64,000 nucleotides of DNA from Flagellimonas spongiicola. Lineage in GTDB: Bacteria; Bacteroidota; Bacteroidia; Flavobacteriales; Flavobacteriaceae. Below are positions 35,606 through 45,573 of the stretch, in pieces; position 1 is the stretch's first letter; every line of letters begins with the position of its first letter. The notes beneath the pieces are model-generated. The model was given only the letters and a program-made list of their open reading frames with translations. It made no database searches and was not told the DNA's origin. A program made the position numbers and the translations under genes. Where the stretch lies: NCBI RefSeq assembly GCF_023502425.1, contig NZ_JAMFMA010000002.1:310001-374000 (forward strand), in the 5' to 3' direction.

Positions 35606-38600
35606 ATGAAGATTACGCTACTAAAAAGCATTTTGCTTTCTGGAGCATTTTTATGCTTTGGTTTGGCAAAGGCTCAGACGGTATCTGGTACTGTTACGGA
35701 TGTGAACGGACCGTTACCGGGGGCAAGTGTTCTTGTTAAGGGCACTACCAATGGTACGCAAACTGATTTTGATGGTAATTATACCTTGGACGGTGTAGAA
35801 AGTTCATCAGTTTTGGTTTTTAGTTACATTGGTTACACTACCGTGGAAATGCCGGCTAACGGGCAGACCACGATTAATGTTACACTTCAGGAAGATGCTC
35901 AAGCCTTGGATGAAGTAGTAATCATCGGGTACGGTACAACTACCGTTAAAGATGCCACCGGTTCGGTATCAGCAGTTACTGCGGAAGATTTCAATGGAGG
36001 TGTTATTGCCTCTCCGGAACAATTGATCCAAGGTAAAACTGCTGGTGTGAACATTTCCGCTTCCAGTGGAGAACCTGGTGCAGCAATCTCAGTAAACATT
36101 AGGGGTTCGAATTCTGTACGATCCAACAACAATCCACTATTCGTAGTAGATGGTATTCCTTTGGCAGGTGGTGACACTTCTCCAGCAGGTAATACTGGTT
36201 TTGGTAATACAGCTGTAAGAAACCCACTTAACTTCCTGAACCCAAATGACATTGAAAGCATCAGTATCTTGAAAGACGCTTCTGCAACTGCGATCTATGG
36301 GTCTAGAGGTGCAAATGGTGTTGTAATTATCACAACTAAAAGTGGTAAGACTGGTCAAGGAGGTACAATTGAGTATACTACTAACCTTGGTTTCTCCAAA
36401 CCAATCCGTGAGTACGATCTTCTAAATAGAGATCAATTCCTTGCTGCCGTTACGCAATTTGGAGGAAATGCTTCTGATGTTGATTTTGGAGCGAATACGG
36501 ATTGGCAAGACTTCATTACTAGAAATGCTACTTCCAACAATCACAACCTTTCTTACTCCCGCAATTACGGGCAAGGAAATGTGAGAGCTACATTTAGCTA
36601 TGGTAAACAGTATGGTATTGTTAAGAAAACAGACTTAGAAAGAATTACGGGTAGAATCAACGCAGTTCACCGTTTATTGGATGACAAGTTGACCTTAGGG
36701 TTAAACGCCACTATTTCCAGAACCAACGATGAAACTGCACCTTTTAGTGCAACTGCTGGTTTCCGTGGGGATGTATTGGGTGCTGTTTATTCAGCAAATC
36801 CAACATGGCCAACAGATCCTGACTTTACGGATGGAGGTACACAGATTCTTCCTGCCAACTTGTTGGAGTACACACAACTTCAAACGTTTACGGACAGAGT
36901 ATTGATCAATGGTTCTATTGATTACAAATTCACTCCTGAATTAACCGGTAAAATCAACCTAGGTTATGACAAGTCTGAAAGTGAGGCGATTTCCGCAATT
37001 TCTTCTAACGTTCAAAACTTAACAGGAATTGAAGAAACAGGTGCCGCTTTCTATAATGTATTGAATAAAGAAAATAGATTGATTGAAGCCACATTAAACT
37101 ACCAAAAAGATTTTGGTAACTCCAACTTGGATATTTTAGTTGGTTATTCTTATCAAGATTTCCAAGATTTCGGTATCAATGCTGCAGGTAGAGGTTTCTC
37201 CACTACCAACTTGGATCAAATGGGCCAAGATTTAATCTCAACAGTAGAGAGCACAAATGATGCGATTCAAGGCAGCTACCAACAATTCTATTTAAACGAT
37301 GCCACTAATGGTGTTGTTGTAAACAGATTGTTCCCAGACGTTGTTGCTGGTGAAGTAGTTGGATTTGGTGACCAAAGAAATGTAACAGCAGTTACTGGTG
37401 ATGTATTTGATTTCACCGACGAACTTCAATCGTTCTTCGGTCGTGTCAACTACAGCTTAAATGACAAGTATTTGTTCACTGCTACAGTAAGAGCGGATGG
37501 TTCTTCTCGTTTTGGTCCTGATAACCAATACGGGGTATTCCCTTCCGGTGCATTTGCCTGGAAGCTTTCCGAAGAAGATTTTGTAGGTGAAAATGTTTCC
37601 ACTTTAAAACTTAGATTGAGTGCTGGAGTTACTGGTAACCAAGATGGTTTAGGATATGGTAATTTCGTTGCACGTCAAAGATTTGGTGGTCTAGGTATTC
37701 AAAATGATTTGACCATCAACCCTAACGGTTTAGCAATTGTTGCAACAGATGTTCCTGATTTGAAATGGGAGCCTACTTTAAACTTGAACGTTGGTTTGGA
37801 TTTTGGATTCAACAATGACCGATTAAGTGGTAGTATCGATGTTTATAAGAACGAAACTACAGATGTATTGTTACAAACTCCTCCAGCTGCTCCTGCAGTT
37901 GACCCGTTCCAGTTTGGTAACCAAGATGCTACTATCATCAACCAGGGTATTGAATTTGCAATCAACTATGATTGGGTTCAATCAGAGGATGTAACGTTCT
38001 CTACGGCTTTCAACATTGCATATAACGAAAATGAAGTTCAGGATTTTGCTAGCTCTGCAAACACTGGTGCAATTAATGGACAGGGACTTTCCGGTGCATT
38101 TGCGCAGCGTTTTGAAGCAGGTCAATCCTTGTTCTCCTACTATATGGCCATCTTTGAAGGGTTTGATTCTGATGGATTCCCAATTTACCAAGATATAGAT
38201 GGTAATGGAACTGGTGATCCTATTGGTGACCAAACATTCGTTGGAGAAGACGCTTTACCAGATATCACTACTGGTCTTTCTTTAAACCTTAGAGTAAAAA
38301 GATGGGATGCTTCTGCATATTTTGCAGGTCAATTTGGATTCCATGTATACAATAACTCAGCCAATGGTTTCTTTACTGCCGGTTCAATCAACAACGCCCG
38401 AAACGTAACGCAAGATGTGATTACAAGTGGTGAGGCTGGTGGAGCTTCTGCAGATGTTTCGACGCGCTTCTTGGAAAGTGGTGATTTTGTAAGGTTACAG
38501 AACGCAACCTTAGGCTATAACTGGCCTGTAAGTGGTGATGGGCTGTTCAAGACTCTACGTTTTTCTTTGACTGGGCAAAACTTGTTCCTGATTACCGATT

Positions 38601-38731
38601 ATAGTGGTATTGATCCTGAAGTTACCGTACAAACTGGTGACCTTGGTTCTGGTATCCCAACAAGAGGTATTGACTGGGCTGCTTTCCCAGCTGCTAGAAC
38701 ATTCACACTTGGAATTAGCGCATCATTTTAA
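35606..38731 (+). CDS. susC: SusC/RagA-type TonB-dependent outer-membrane transporter
   Basis: 1041 residues. A signal peptide (ILLSGAFLCFGLAKAQ) is followed by a carboxypeptidase-D-like domain (TVSGTVTDVNGPLPGASVLVKG), the SusC-specific segment DEVVIIGYGTTTVKDATGSV as the TonB-box/plug start, a plug domain (LRGSNSVRSNNNPLFVVDG; ILKDASATAIYGSRGANGV) and a large beta-barrel ending in a typical aromatic C-terminus (LGISASF). With SusD it imports oligosaccharides across the outer membrane. Maltodextrins are inferred from the divergent GH13/GH65 genes. SusD follows 19 bases later. Confidence 0.95.
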   Translation: MKITLLKSILLSGAFLCFGLAKAQTVSGTVTDVNGPLPGASVLVKGTTNGTQTDFDGNYTLDGVESSSVLVFSYIGYTTVEMPANGQTTINVTLQEDAQALDEVVIIGYGTTTVKDATGSVSAVTAEDFNGGVIASPEQLIQGKTAGVNISASSGEPGAAISVNIRGSNSVRSNNNPLFVVDGIPLAGGDTSPAGNTGFGNTAVRNPLNFLNPNDIESISILKDASATAIYGSRGANGVVIITTKSGKTGQGGTIEYTTNLGFSKPIREYDLLNRDQFLAAVTQFGGNASDVDFGANTDWQDFITRNATSNNHNLSYSRNYGQGNVRATFSYGKQYGIVKKTDLERITGRINAVHRLLDDKLTLGLNATISRTNDETAPFSATAGFRGDVLGAVYSANPTWPTDPDFTDGGTQILPANLLEYTQLQTFTDRVLINGSIDYKFTPELTGKINLGYDKSESEAISAISSNVQNLTGIEETGAAFYNVLNKENRLIEATLNYQKDFGNSNLDILVGYSYQDFQDFGINAAGRGFSTTNLDQMGQDLISTVESTNDAIQGSYQQFYLNDATNGVVVNRLFPDVVAGEVVGFGDQRNVTAVTGDVFDFTDELQSFFGRVNYSLNDKYLFTATVRADGSSRFGPDNQYGVFPSGAFAWKLSEEDFVGENVSTLKLRLSAGVTGNQDGLGYGNFVARQRFGGLGIQNDLTINPNGLAIVATDVPDLKWEPTLNLNVGLDFGFNNDRLSGSIDVYKNETTDVLLQTPPAAPAVDPFQFGNQDATIINQGIEFAINYDWVQSEDVTFSTAFNIAYNENEVQDFASSANTGAINGQGLSGAFAQRFEAGQSLFSYYMAIFEGFDSDGFPIYQDIDGNGTGDPIGDQTFVGEDALPDITTGLSLNLRVKRWDASAYFAGQFGFHVYNNSANGFFTAGSINNARNVTQDVITSGEAGGASADVSTRFLESGDFVRLQNATLGYNWPVSGDGLFKTLRFSLTGQNLFLITDYSGIDPEVTVQTGDLGSGIPTRGIDWAAFPAARTFTLGISASF

Positions 38732-38750
38732 TTAAAAAAAATTGTTTATC

Positions 38751-40382
38751 ATGAAGAGAAATCAAATAAGATTTTATTTGTTGACCTTATTATCAGTAGG
38801 GACTATTGCATCCTGTACTGATTTGGAAATTGAAGAAACTGATTCTATTATCAGTGCTGGTTTCCAGGGTCTAGATGACCCCGCCTCAGGGGTTACAGGA
38901 CTGTACAGTTCTATTGCTGGGCAGTACGCTGATCAGGCAAACAAGTTTGCCTTGGACGAAGTTACTACCGATGCCTTTCTAGTACCAACAAGAGGTACTG
39001 ACTGGGGGGATAACGGTAGATGGAGAAATTTGCATACCCATGAATGGAATGCAGAAGCTGTAGATATTGTTACACCATTCCAACAATGGAACGGTAACCA
39101 ATTGGTAGCTTCCCAAATTCTGGATTCAAGAAGTAACCCTTCTGGACAAGATGTTGCGGATGCAAGCTTCTTAAGAGCCTATTCCATGTACATTATTTTG
39201 GATTTATTCGGCCAAGTTCCAGTTAGAGATACCCAACTTCCTTCTTCTTCAATTCCAGAAGTATTGACAGGGGCGGATGCGGTAAATTTCATCTTAGCTG
39301 ATTTGGATGCCGCCATTTCTGGTCTTCCAACAGTTGCTGCCGGAAGCGGAGATGCCAACCAAACGGGTAGTAAAGCTGCAGCTAGATATCTTAGAGCAAA
39401 AGTGCTTTTGAACAGACACATCTTTGAAAATCAATTGACTGGCGGCGGGGGTACTCCTAACGCTGGAGATATGGCAGAGGTAATTTCCTTGATTGATGCC
39501 ATTGAAGCTGACGGATATGCTTTGGAAGCTGGTTATTTTGATTTATTTAGAGATTCCCCAGATAATGAAACCATCTGGTGGTTGGCTGCTGGTACTGGTA
39601 ACAGAATCTATAATGGTCTTCACTACAACTCCACTTCCAACGGTGGTGGTGGATGGAATGGTTTCAGTACTTTGGCTGAATACTATGACATGTTTGAAGG
39701 TGATGCCAACAACAACAGATTGGATGCTTCTGGAGCTGCTATTGATGGTCAAGAAGAGCGTAGAGGTGGTGTTCCTCCCATGGGAACCGTTTTCTCTGGT
39801 GCTGACCAAACTGAAGAAAGTGATGATGGTTTCGAACTAGGATCTAACGTAGGTTTTGGATTCTTGGTTGGGCAACAATATGATTTAGATGGTACGCCAT
39901 TGAATGATCGTCCTGGAAACCCATTGGAATTTTCAAGGGATTTTGTTGACAATAGCGGTGCAAACAGCTTGATCAATAACAGTGAAAGAACAGGTATCCG
40001 TGTTCAAAAATACGGTGCTCGTTATAACGGTGGATTTACAAACCATGAAATCATTTTCCGTTTTTCAGATGCCCACTTAATGAGAGCTGAGGCTATGATG
40101 AGATCTGGTGGTGATCCAACTTCTGAAGTTAACGAACTTCGCGTACTTAGAGGAGCTACACCATTGGCTTCTGTTGGTGAAGCAGAGTTATTGGCAGAAA
40201 GAGGTCGTGAGCTTTACGCAGAGACTTGGAGAAGGAATGATATGATCCGTTTTGGACAGTACACAAGACAATGGGAGTTTAAAGCTGCCAATTCTGTTGG
40301 AAACGATAAGTATAAATTGTTCCCTATTCCGAACCCACAGCTTTTAGCTAACCCAAACTTGGTTCAAAACCCTGATTACTAA
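38751..40382 (+). CDS. susD: SusD/RagB-family glycan-binding lipoprotein
   Basis: 543 residues from the ATG at 38751; a TTG 9 bases upstream is also in frame but less likely. The signal peptide ends in TIASC with Cys22, followed by an acidic stretch (TDLEIEETD) that resembles the export signal of surface lipoproteins in Bacteroidota. Family features include SFLRAYSMYIILDLFGQVP, the TPR-like helices, and the C-terminal RGRELYAETWRRNDMIRFGQY. It caps the SusC barrel and captures the glycan. An intrinsic terminator follows. Confidence 0.94.
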   Translation: MKRNQIRFYLLTLLSVGTIASCTDLEIEETDSIISAGFQGLDDPASGVTGLYSSIAGQYADQANKFALDEVTTDAFLVPTRGTDWGDNGRWRNLHTHEWNAEAVDIVTPFQQWNGNQLVASQILDSRSNPSGQDVADASFLRAYSMYIILDLFGQVPVRDTQLPSSSIPEVLTGADAVNFILADLDAAISGLPTVAAGSGDANQTGSKAAARYLRAKVLLNRHIFENQLTGGGGTPNAGDMAEVISLIDAIEADGYALEAGYFDLFRDSPDNETIWWLAAGTGNRIYNGLHYNSTSNGGGGWNGFSTLAEYYDMFEGDANNNRLDASGAAIDGQEERRGGVPPMGTVFSGADQTEESDDGFELGSNVGFGFLVGQQYDLDGTPLNDRPGNPLEFSRDFVDNSGANSLINNSERTGIRVQKYGARYNGGFTNHEIIFRFSDAHLMRAEAMMRSGGDPTSEVNELRVLRGATPLASVGEAELLAERGRELYAETWRRNDMIRFGQYTRQWEFKAANSVGNDKYKLFPIPNPQLLANPNLVQNPDY

Positions 40383-40399
40383 GAGTATATAACAAACAT

Positions 40400-40434
40400 A
40401 AAAAGGTTGTCAAATTTTTTGGCGACCTTTTTTG
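40400..40434 (+). terminator. Intrinsic terminator after susD
   Basis: AAAAAGGTTGTC (40400-40411) pairs over 12 positions with GGCGACCTTTTT (40421-40432), two pairs being G-U. The loop is AAATTTTTT, and the descending arm runs into a T-tract. It ends the susCD transcript and separates it from the symporter gene, whose ATG is 54 bases further on. Confidence 0.8.
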
Positions 40435-40487
40435 TTTAAATTAGCAACAAAGGGTATCGCCCTAACAACAATCAACCTATACCAGTT

Positions 40488-42140
40488 ATGACATCTTCTT
40501 TCAGTTCTTGGGATTACCTAGTTTTTGCGTTGTATGCCGTTTTAATCCTTGGGGTTGGCCTTTGGGTCTCCCGAGATAAAAAAGGACACCAAAAAAATGC
40601 AGAAGATTACTTTTTGGCAAGTAAATCACTCCCTTGGTGGGCCATTGGAGCATCATTGATTGCTGCCAATATCTCAGCGGAACAATTTATTGGGATGTCG
40701 GGTTCCGGATTTGCGGTAGGTTTGGCAATTGCTTCCTATGAATGGATGGCGGCTTTGACCCTCCTTATCGTTGGAAAATACTTCCTCCCCATTTTTATTG
40801 AAAAAGGGCTATATACTATTCCAGAATTTGTCGAGAAACGTTTTTCCACAACGTTAAAGACCATTTTAGCCTTGTTTTGGATTGCGCTTTACGTATTCGT
40901 AAATCTGGCATCAGTCCTTTACTTGGGTTCATTGGCCATGGAAACCATCATGGGTATCCCAATGATTTATAGTATTATAGGACTAGCATTATTTGCAGCT
41001 GCGTATTCCCTATATGGTGGTCTATCCGCAGTAGCTTGGACAGATGTAATACAAGTGGTATTCTTGATTTTGGGCGGATTGGTCACTACGTATTTGGCAC
41101 TAAATACTGTATCCGGAGGCGAAGGTGTAATGGCAGGGATGCAAACCGTTTTCGAAAATGTACCTGAAAAATTTGCGATGATTTTGGACAAGTCCAATCC
41201 AGAGTACAAGAATCTTCCTGGTTTAGGGGTATTGGTTGGTGGTCTTTGGGTCGCGAATCTTTATTATTGGGGTTTTAACCAATACATTATTCAAAGGACC
41301 CTTGCTGCCAAATCACTTCGGGAATCACAAAAAGGTATTTTATTAGCGGCATGTCTCAAATTGATCATTCCTTTGATTGTAGTAATCCCCGGTATCGCAG
41401 CCTATGTAATGGTAAATGATCCTGAAATTTTAGCTGGCCTTGGTGATGCTGCCGTAACCAATTTACCAAGTTTGGAACAAGCGGATAAAGCTTACCCTTG
41501 GTTACTGCAATTTCTACCTGTTGGTCTAAAAGGACTTGCTTTTGCGGCTTTGGCTGCAGCTATAGTATCTTCTTTGGCCTCCATGCTCAACTCAACATCA
41601 ACAATATTCACCATGGATATTTACCGTCAATACATCAATAAAGATGCATCAGATAAAAAAACGGTTAATGTTGGTAGACTTTCTGCTGCTGTTGCTTTGA
41701 TCATTGCTTCTATTATGGCACCATTATTAGGTGGAATAGACCAAGCATTCCAATTCATTCAAGAATATACAGGAATTGTAAGTCCAGGAATCCTCGCTGT
41801 TTTCTTGTTAGGACTGTTCTGGAAGAAAACTACAAACAAAGCTGCAATTACTGGTGCTTTGGTATCAATACCAATTGCCATGTACTTTAAAGTTGCACCT
41901 AAAGGTTGGTCTTCAAGTTCATTGTTTGTGGATGTTCCGTTCTTGGACCAAATGGGTTATACCCTACTTTTGACCATGTTGATTATTGTTTTAGCCAGTC
42001 TTAGTCAAAATAAAGGTCAGGATGATGCCAAAGGCATTCCATTATCAAAAAGTCTCTTTAAAACCAGTCCAACTTTCAACATTGGCTCTTTTGCGGTTCT
42101 TTTGGTATTGGCAGTGCTTTATGCCATGTTCTGGAAATAA
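40488..42140 (+). CDS. Sodium:solute symporter (SSS family), probable sugar cotransporter
   Basis: 550 residues, about 14 hydrophobic helices. It resembles the SLC5/vSGLT group: GASLIAANISAEQFIGMSGSG (helix 1 unwound region with the Na site), IPEFVEKRF, YSLYGGLSAVAWTDVIQV and NQYIIQRTLAAKSLRESQKG are typical of Na/glucose-type members. It would move a mono- or disaccharide into the cytoplasm with sodium. Its place after susCD suggests glucose or maltose released by the GH13 enzymes, but it follows a terminator and so has its own promoter or read-through. It could also serve the VCBS block. Confidence 0.9.
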   Translation: MTSSFSSWDYLVFALYAVLILGVGLWVSRDKKGHQKNAEDYFLASKSLPWWAIGASLIAANISAEQFIGMSGSGFAVGLAIASYEWMAALTLLIVGKYFLPIFIEKGLYTIPEFVEKRFSTTLKTILALFWIALYVFVNLASVLYLGSLAMETIMGIPMIYSIIGLALFAAAYSLYGGLSAVAWTDVIQVVFLILGGLVTTYLALNTVSGGEGVMAGMQTVFENVPEKFAMILDKSNPEYKNLPGLGVLVGGLWVANLYYWGFNQYIIQRTLAAKSLRESQKGILLAACLKLIIPLIVVIPGIAAYVMVNDPEILAGLGDAAVTNLPSLEQADKAYPWLLQFLPVGLKGLAFAALAAAIVSSLASMLNSTSTIFTMDIYRQYINKDASDKKTVNVGRLSAAVALIIASIMAPLLGGIDQAFQFIQEYTGIVSPGILAVFLLGLFWKKTTNKAAITGALVSIPIAMYFKVAPKGWSSSSLFVDVPFLDQMGYTLLLTMLIIVLASLSQNKGQDDAKGIPLSKSLFKTSPTFNIGSFAVLLVLAVLYAMFWK

Positions 42141-42226
42141 GCACTACAAGTAAGAAATTAACACTTCGTCTATTTCGAGATAGCTTTTAGTCACCTATAT
42201 TATACCCTGTTTTAAGGCCCATAACC

Positions 42227-42239
42227 ATTTGGGGCAAAT
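42227..42239. promoter_or_regulatory. Short inverted repeat before the VCBS block
   Basis: ATTTG-GGG-CAAAT, a 5-3-5 inverted repeat 37 bases before the first VCBS gene, in a 136-base gap that otherwise shows nothing recognisable. It could be an operator of the long transcript that follows. Short symmetric sites of this size occur by chance, so confidence is low. Confidence 0.25.
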
Positions 42240-42276
42240 CCTTAATATACAAGCATTTAGCATATCAAGCTGATTA

Positions 42277-45200
42277 ATGACGAAATCTTGGTTATACATA
42301 CTATTACTATGCATTAGCGCCACATCCTGCGACAATGGGAAAACCACCTTGTTCAAAAAAATCCCATCCTCAAAAACAAATATCCAATTTGCAAATACAC
42401 TGAACGTTAAACCGGAGTTGAATATTTTGAATTACCTCTACTACTATAATGGTGGAGGAGTTGCATCAGCGGATTTTAACAATGATGGTCTTATCGATCT
42501 TTACTTTACAGGAAATCAAGTTGCTGATGAACTTTATCTAAACAAAGGAGATTTCCAATTTGAAAATATAACCGCAGTTGCTGGGATTGACAACCCTGAC
42601 GGATGGACAACGGGCGTTACCAGCATTGATATCAACAACGATGGTCTATTGGATATTTATGTATGCAAAGTCGGGCAATATCAAAACCTTTCAGGGCATA
42701 ATTTATTATATGTAAACCAAGGTGTTAATACCGATGGCATGCCCTCATTCAAGGAAGAAGCAGCAAAATACAATTTGGACTTTTCAGGATTCTCAACCCA
42801 CGCTGCCTTTTTTGATTATGATTTAGATGGGGATTTAGATCTATATCTCATGAATCACTCTGTATATCCAAATAGGGCATATGGCCGGGGTTCGCAAAGA
42901 AAGAATGTTGACCCTTATTCTGGTGATCGCATTTATGAAAATAACGGCGCTACATTTGATGATGTAAGTGAATCTACAGGAATTTTTCAAGGAAAGAGTG
43001 GCTATGGTCTAGGCCTATCCATAAGCGACCTAAACAACGACGGATTTCCTGACATTTACGTTGGTAATGATTTCTTCGAAAATGACTACCTCTACATCAA
43101 CCAAAAAGATGGAACGTTTAAGGAAATTATCTCCAACGATAACAATAGATTAGGACATACCACCCATTTTTCAATGGGTAATGATGTAGCCGACATAAAC
43201 AATGACGGCCTTACTGACATTATTTCCTTGGATATGCTCCCTGAAAATCTACAAACTTATAAGACCTCCGGACTTGAATATAGCTATCCTATTTATCAGC
43301 AATATTTAAAAAACGGCTACGCTCCACAATATATGCAGAACACCTTGCACCTTAATTTGAACAATGGAAACTTTGCTGAAATTGGTAGTCTTAGCGGTAT
43401 TGCTGCAACCGAGTGGTCGTGGGGTACATTATTGGCAGACTTTGATAATGATGGTCTAAAGGATGTTTTCATCTCCAATGGCATCAAAGGGGCCACCAAT
43501 GACATGGACTTCATCAATTTTATCTCCAATGAAGGTATCCAAAAACGATTAAGTCAAGGAATGTTGGAATCTGACATGCCTTTGATCGATGAAATTCCAG
43601 TTAAAAAAATTCCAAACTACATTTATAAAAATACCGACGGAACCAGTTTTGTAGACAAAACAGCATCTTGGATTGGTAATGTAAGTTCCTTTAGCAATGG
43701 CAGCATTTATGCAGATTTGGACAATGATGGGGATTTAGATATTGTGGTAAACAATGTTGACGAACAAGCTTTTATCATGGAGAATACCAGCACGTCTGGC
43801 AATCATCTGTCTTTAACAATCAACGCAGGCCCCAAAAATAAGTTTGGTATTGGAACAAAAGTGACAGCCTACACGCCAACCAAAACCATTACACAAGAAA
43901 ACTATATTTCCAAAGGCTACTTGTCCGCGGTTGACCCATCAATTCATCTAGGTCTGGGAACAGATTCTATTATAGATTCCCTTCAGATTATTTGGCCAGA
44001 TGGTAAATATCAAATGCTGTACGATCTAAAAGCATCTGCATCTTTAGCATTAAAAAAGGATGCTACAAAACTGAAAAAATACCACTATACCACACAAGAA
44101 AAAGAGCATGTCTTTGTTCGTTTGGATTCCCTGGTGGATTTTCAACATAGTGAAACAGCTTCATTAGATTTTGACCGTGAACCCCTGATACCTTTCGCCA
44201 ATTCCAATCAAGGACCGGATATTACTGTTTTTGATGTGAATAAAGATGGCCTTGAGGACTTTTTTATCAGCGGGGCGAAAAGACAAAGTTCTGTTCTTTA
44301 CATTCAGGAGACCGATGGAAGCTTTACTACTCGTCAACCCGAGCTATTTGATCAAGATAAGGTCAATGAAGATGTCACCCATACGGTCTTCAATGCCAAT
44401 GATGATGCCTATCCTGATTTGTTGGTTGGTAGTGGAGGAAATGAGTTTCTCTCTGGCAAACCAATTCAACCAAGAATCTACCTCAATAGAAATGGGCAAA
44501 TGGAAATTGACACCCTATTACTGCCCAAATTAGAAGTCAATGCATCCAAAGTTATGGCGGTAGATTTTGATAATGACAATGTGCAGGAAATTCTCCTATT
44601 GTCTGATCAAGTTCCATCACAATATGGAAAAACACCTAGGCAGTATCTCCTAAAAAGAAACAGTCAAGGCAAATTCATTGATGCTACCGAACAAACGATA
44701 CCTGAATTAGTAGAATTGGGAAATATAAAGGATGCCCTTTCTGTGGATATCGACAATAACGGTTTTATGGATTTAATTGTGGCCGGTCATTGGATGCCCA
44801 TAGCCGTTTTTTTAAATGACGGACAAACCTTAACACTACAAAAGAACAATGGGCTTGAAAATACCCATGGCTGGTGGAATACTATACAAATGGATGATTT
44901 GGATGGCGATGGTGATTTAGACCTGATAGCTGGGAATTGGGGTCTTAATAGCAAACTAAAAGCAACCGCAAACCACCCAATAAATCTGTATCTAAATGAT
45001 TTTGATGACAATGGGTCCATGGAACCCGTCGTGACCCATTTTCACAAGAATACCGAAACCCCATTTGCATCCAAGGACGAACTGGTTAAGCAAATGCCAT
45101 TTCTAAACAAGAAATATCTCTCCTACGCTACATTCGCCAAAGCATCCATTACCGAGTTATTTGGAAGTGAAAAGCTGAATTCCGCCACAACGAAACACGT

Positions 45201-45573
45201 TTATGAATTGGCTAGTTGCTATTTTATAAACGAAGGCAACGATACATTTACCAAGTATCTACTGCCTAATTTAGTCCAGTCCTCAGCCGTGTTTGAAATT
45301 GACCTCGAAGACTTGGACAATGACAACGTTAAAGAACTGATTTTCTTGGGCAATAACTATGAAATTAGCACCCAATTAGGAAGGTTGGATGCCTTTCATG
45401 GACTAATTTTGCACCGCACCGCAAATGGAGTTTACGAGGTGATGAAAAATACTGGATTTGATGTTTCCGGTGCCACAAGATCTATGAAAAAAATTACCAT
45501 AGACGATAAAGAGGTTTTTATCGTGGGTAGAAACAATGCCGCACCAAAATTTTTGGTTAAAAGACAACAATGA
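42277..45573 (+). CDS. Giant VCBS/FG-GAP repeat lipoprotein with UnbV/ASPIC domain (first of three)
   Basis: 1098 residues. Lipoprotein signal ISATSC with Cys18. The protein is made of beta-propeller repeats, each with a calcium-loop motif D-x-N/D-x-D-G-x-x-D, for example DFNNDGLIDLYFTGN and DYDLDGDLDLYLMN. A UnbV/ASPIC domain lies at about residues 521-592 (KFGIGTKVTAY; DSLQIIWPDGKYQ). A second propeller fills the C-terminal half. The architecture matches CRTAC1-like proteins. It is probably surface or periplasmic. The stop overlaps the next paralogue by 4 bases. Substrate or partner unknown. Confidence 0.85.
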   Translation: MTKSWLYILLLCISATSCDNGKTTLFKKIPSSKTNIQFANTLNVKPELNILNYLYYYNGGGVASADFNNDGLIDLYFTGNQVADELYLNKGDFQFENITAVAGIDNPDGWTTGVTSIDINNDGLLDIYVCKVGQYQNLSGHNLLYVNQGVNTDGMPSFKEEAAKYNLDFSGFSTHAAFFDYDLDGDLDLYLMNHSVYPNRAYGRGSQRKNVDPYSGDRIYENNGATFDDVSESTGIFQGKSGYGLGLSISDLNNDGFPDIYVGNDFFENDYLYINQKDGTFKEIISNDNNRLGHTTHFSMGNDVADINNDGLTDIISLDMLPENLQTYKTSGLEYSYPIYQQYLKNGYAPQYMQNTLHLNLNNGNFAEIGSLSGIAATEWSWGTLLADFDNDGLKDVFISNGIKGATNDMDFINFISNEGIQKRLSQGMLESDMPLIDEIPVKKIPNYIYKNTDGTSFVDKTASWIGNVSSFSNGSIYADLDNDGDLDIVVNNVDEQAFIMENTSTSGNHLSLTINAGPKNKFGIGTKVTAYTPTKTITQENYISKGYLSAVDPSIHLGLGTDSIIDSLQIIWPDGKYQMLYDLKASASLALKKDATKLKKYHYTTQEKEHVFVRLDSLVDFQHSETASLDFDREPLIPFANSNQGPDITVFDVNKDGLEDFFISGAKRQSSVLYIQETDGSFTTRQPELFDQDKVNEDVTHTVFNANDDAYPDLLVGSGGNEFLSGKPIQPRIYLNRNGQMEIDTLLLPKLEVNASKVMAVDFDNDNVQEILLLSDQVPSQYGKTPRQYLLKRNSQGKFIDATEQTIPELVELGNIKDALSVDIDNNGFMDLIVAGHWMPIAVFLNDGQTLTLQKNNGLENTHGWWNTIQMDDLDGDGDLDLIAGNWGLNSKLKATANHPINLYLNDFDDNGSMEPVVTHFHKNTETPFASKDELVKQMPFLNKKYLSYATFAKASITELFGSEKLNSATTKHVYELASCYFINEGNDTFTKYLLPNLVQSSAVFEIDLEDLDNDNVKELIFLGNNYEISTQLGRLDAFHGLILHRTANGVYEVMKNTGFDVSGATRSMKKITIDDKEVFIVGRNNAAPKFLVKRQQ

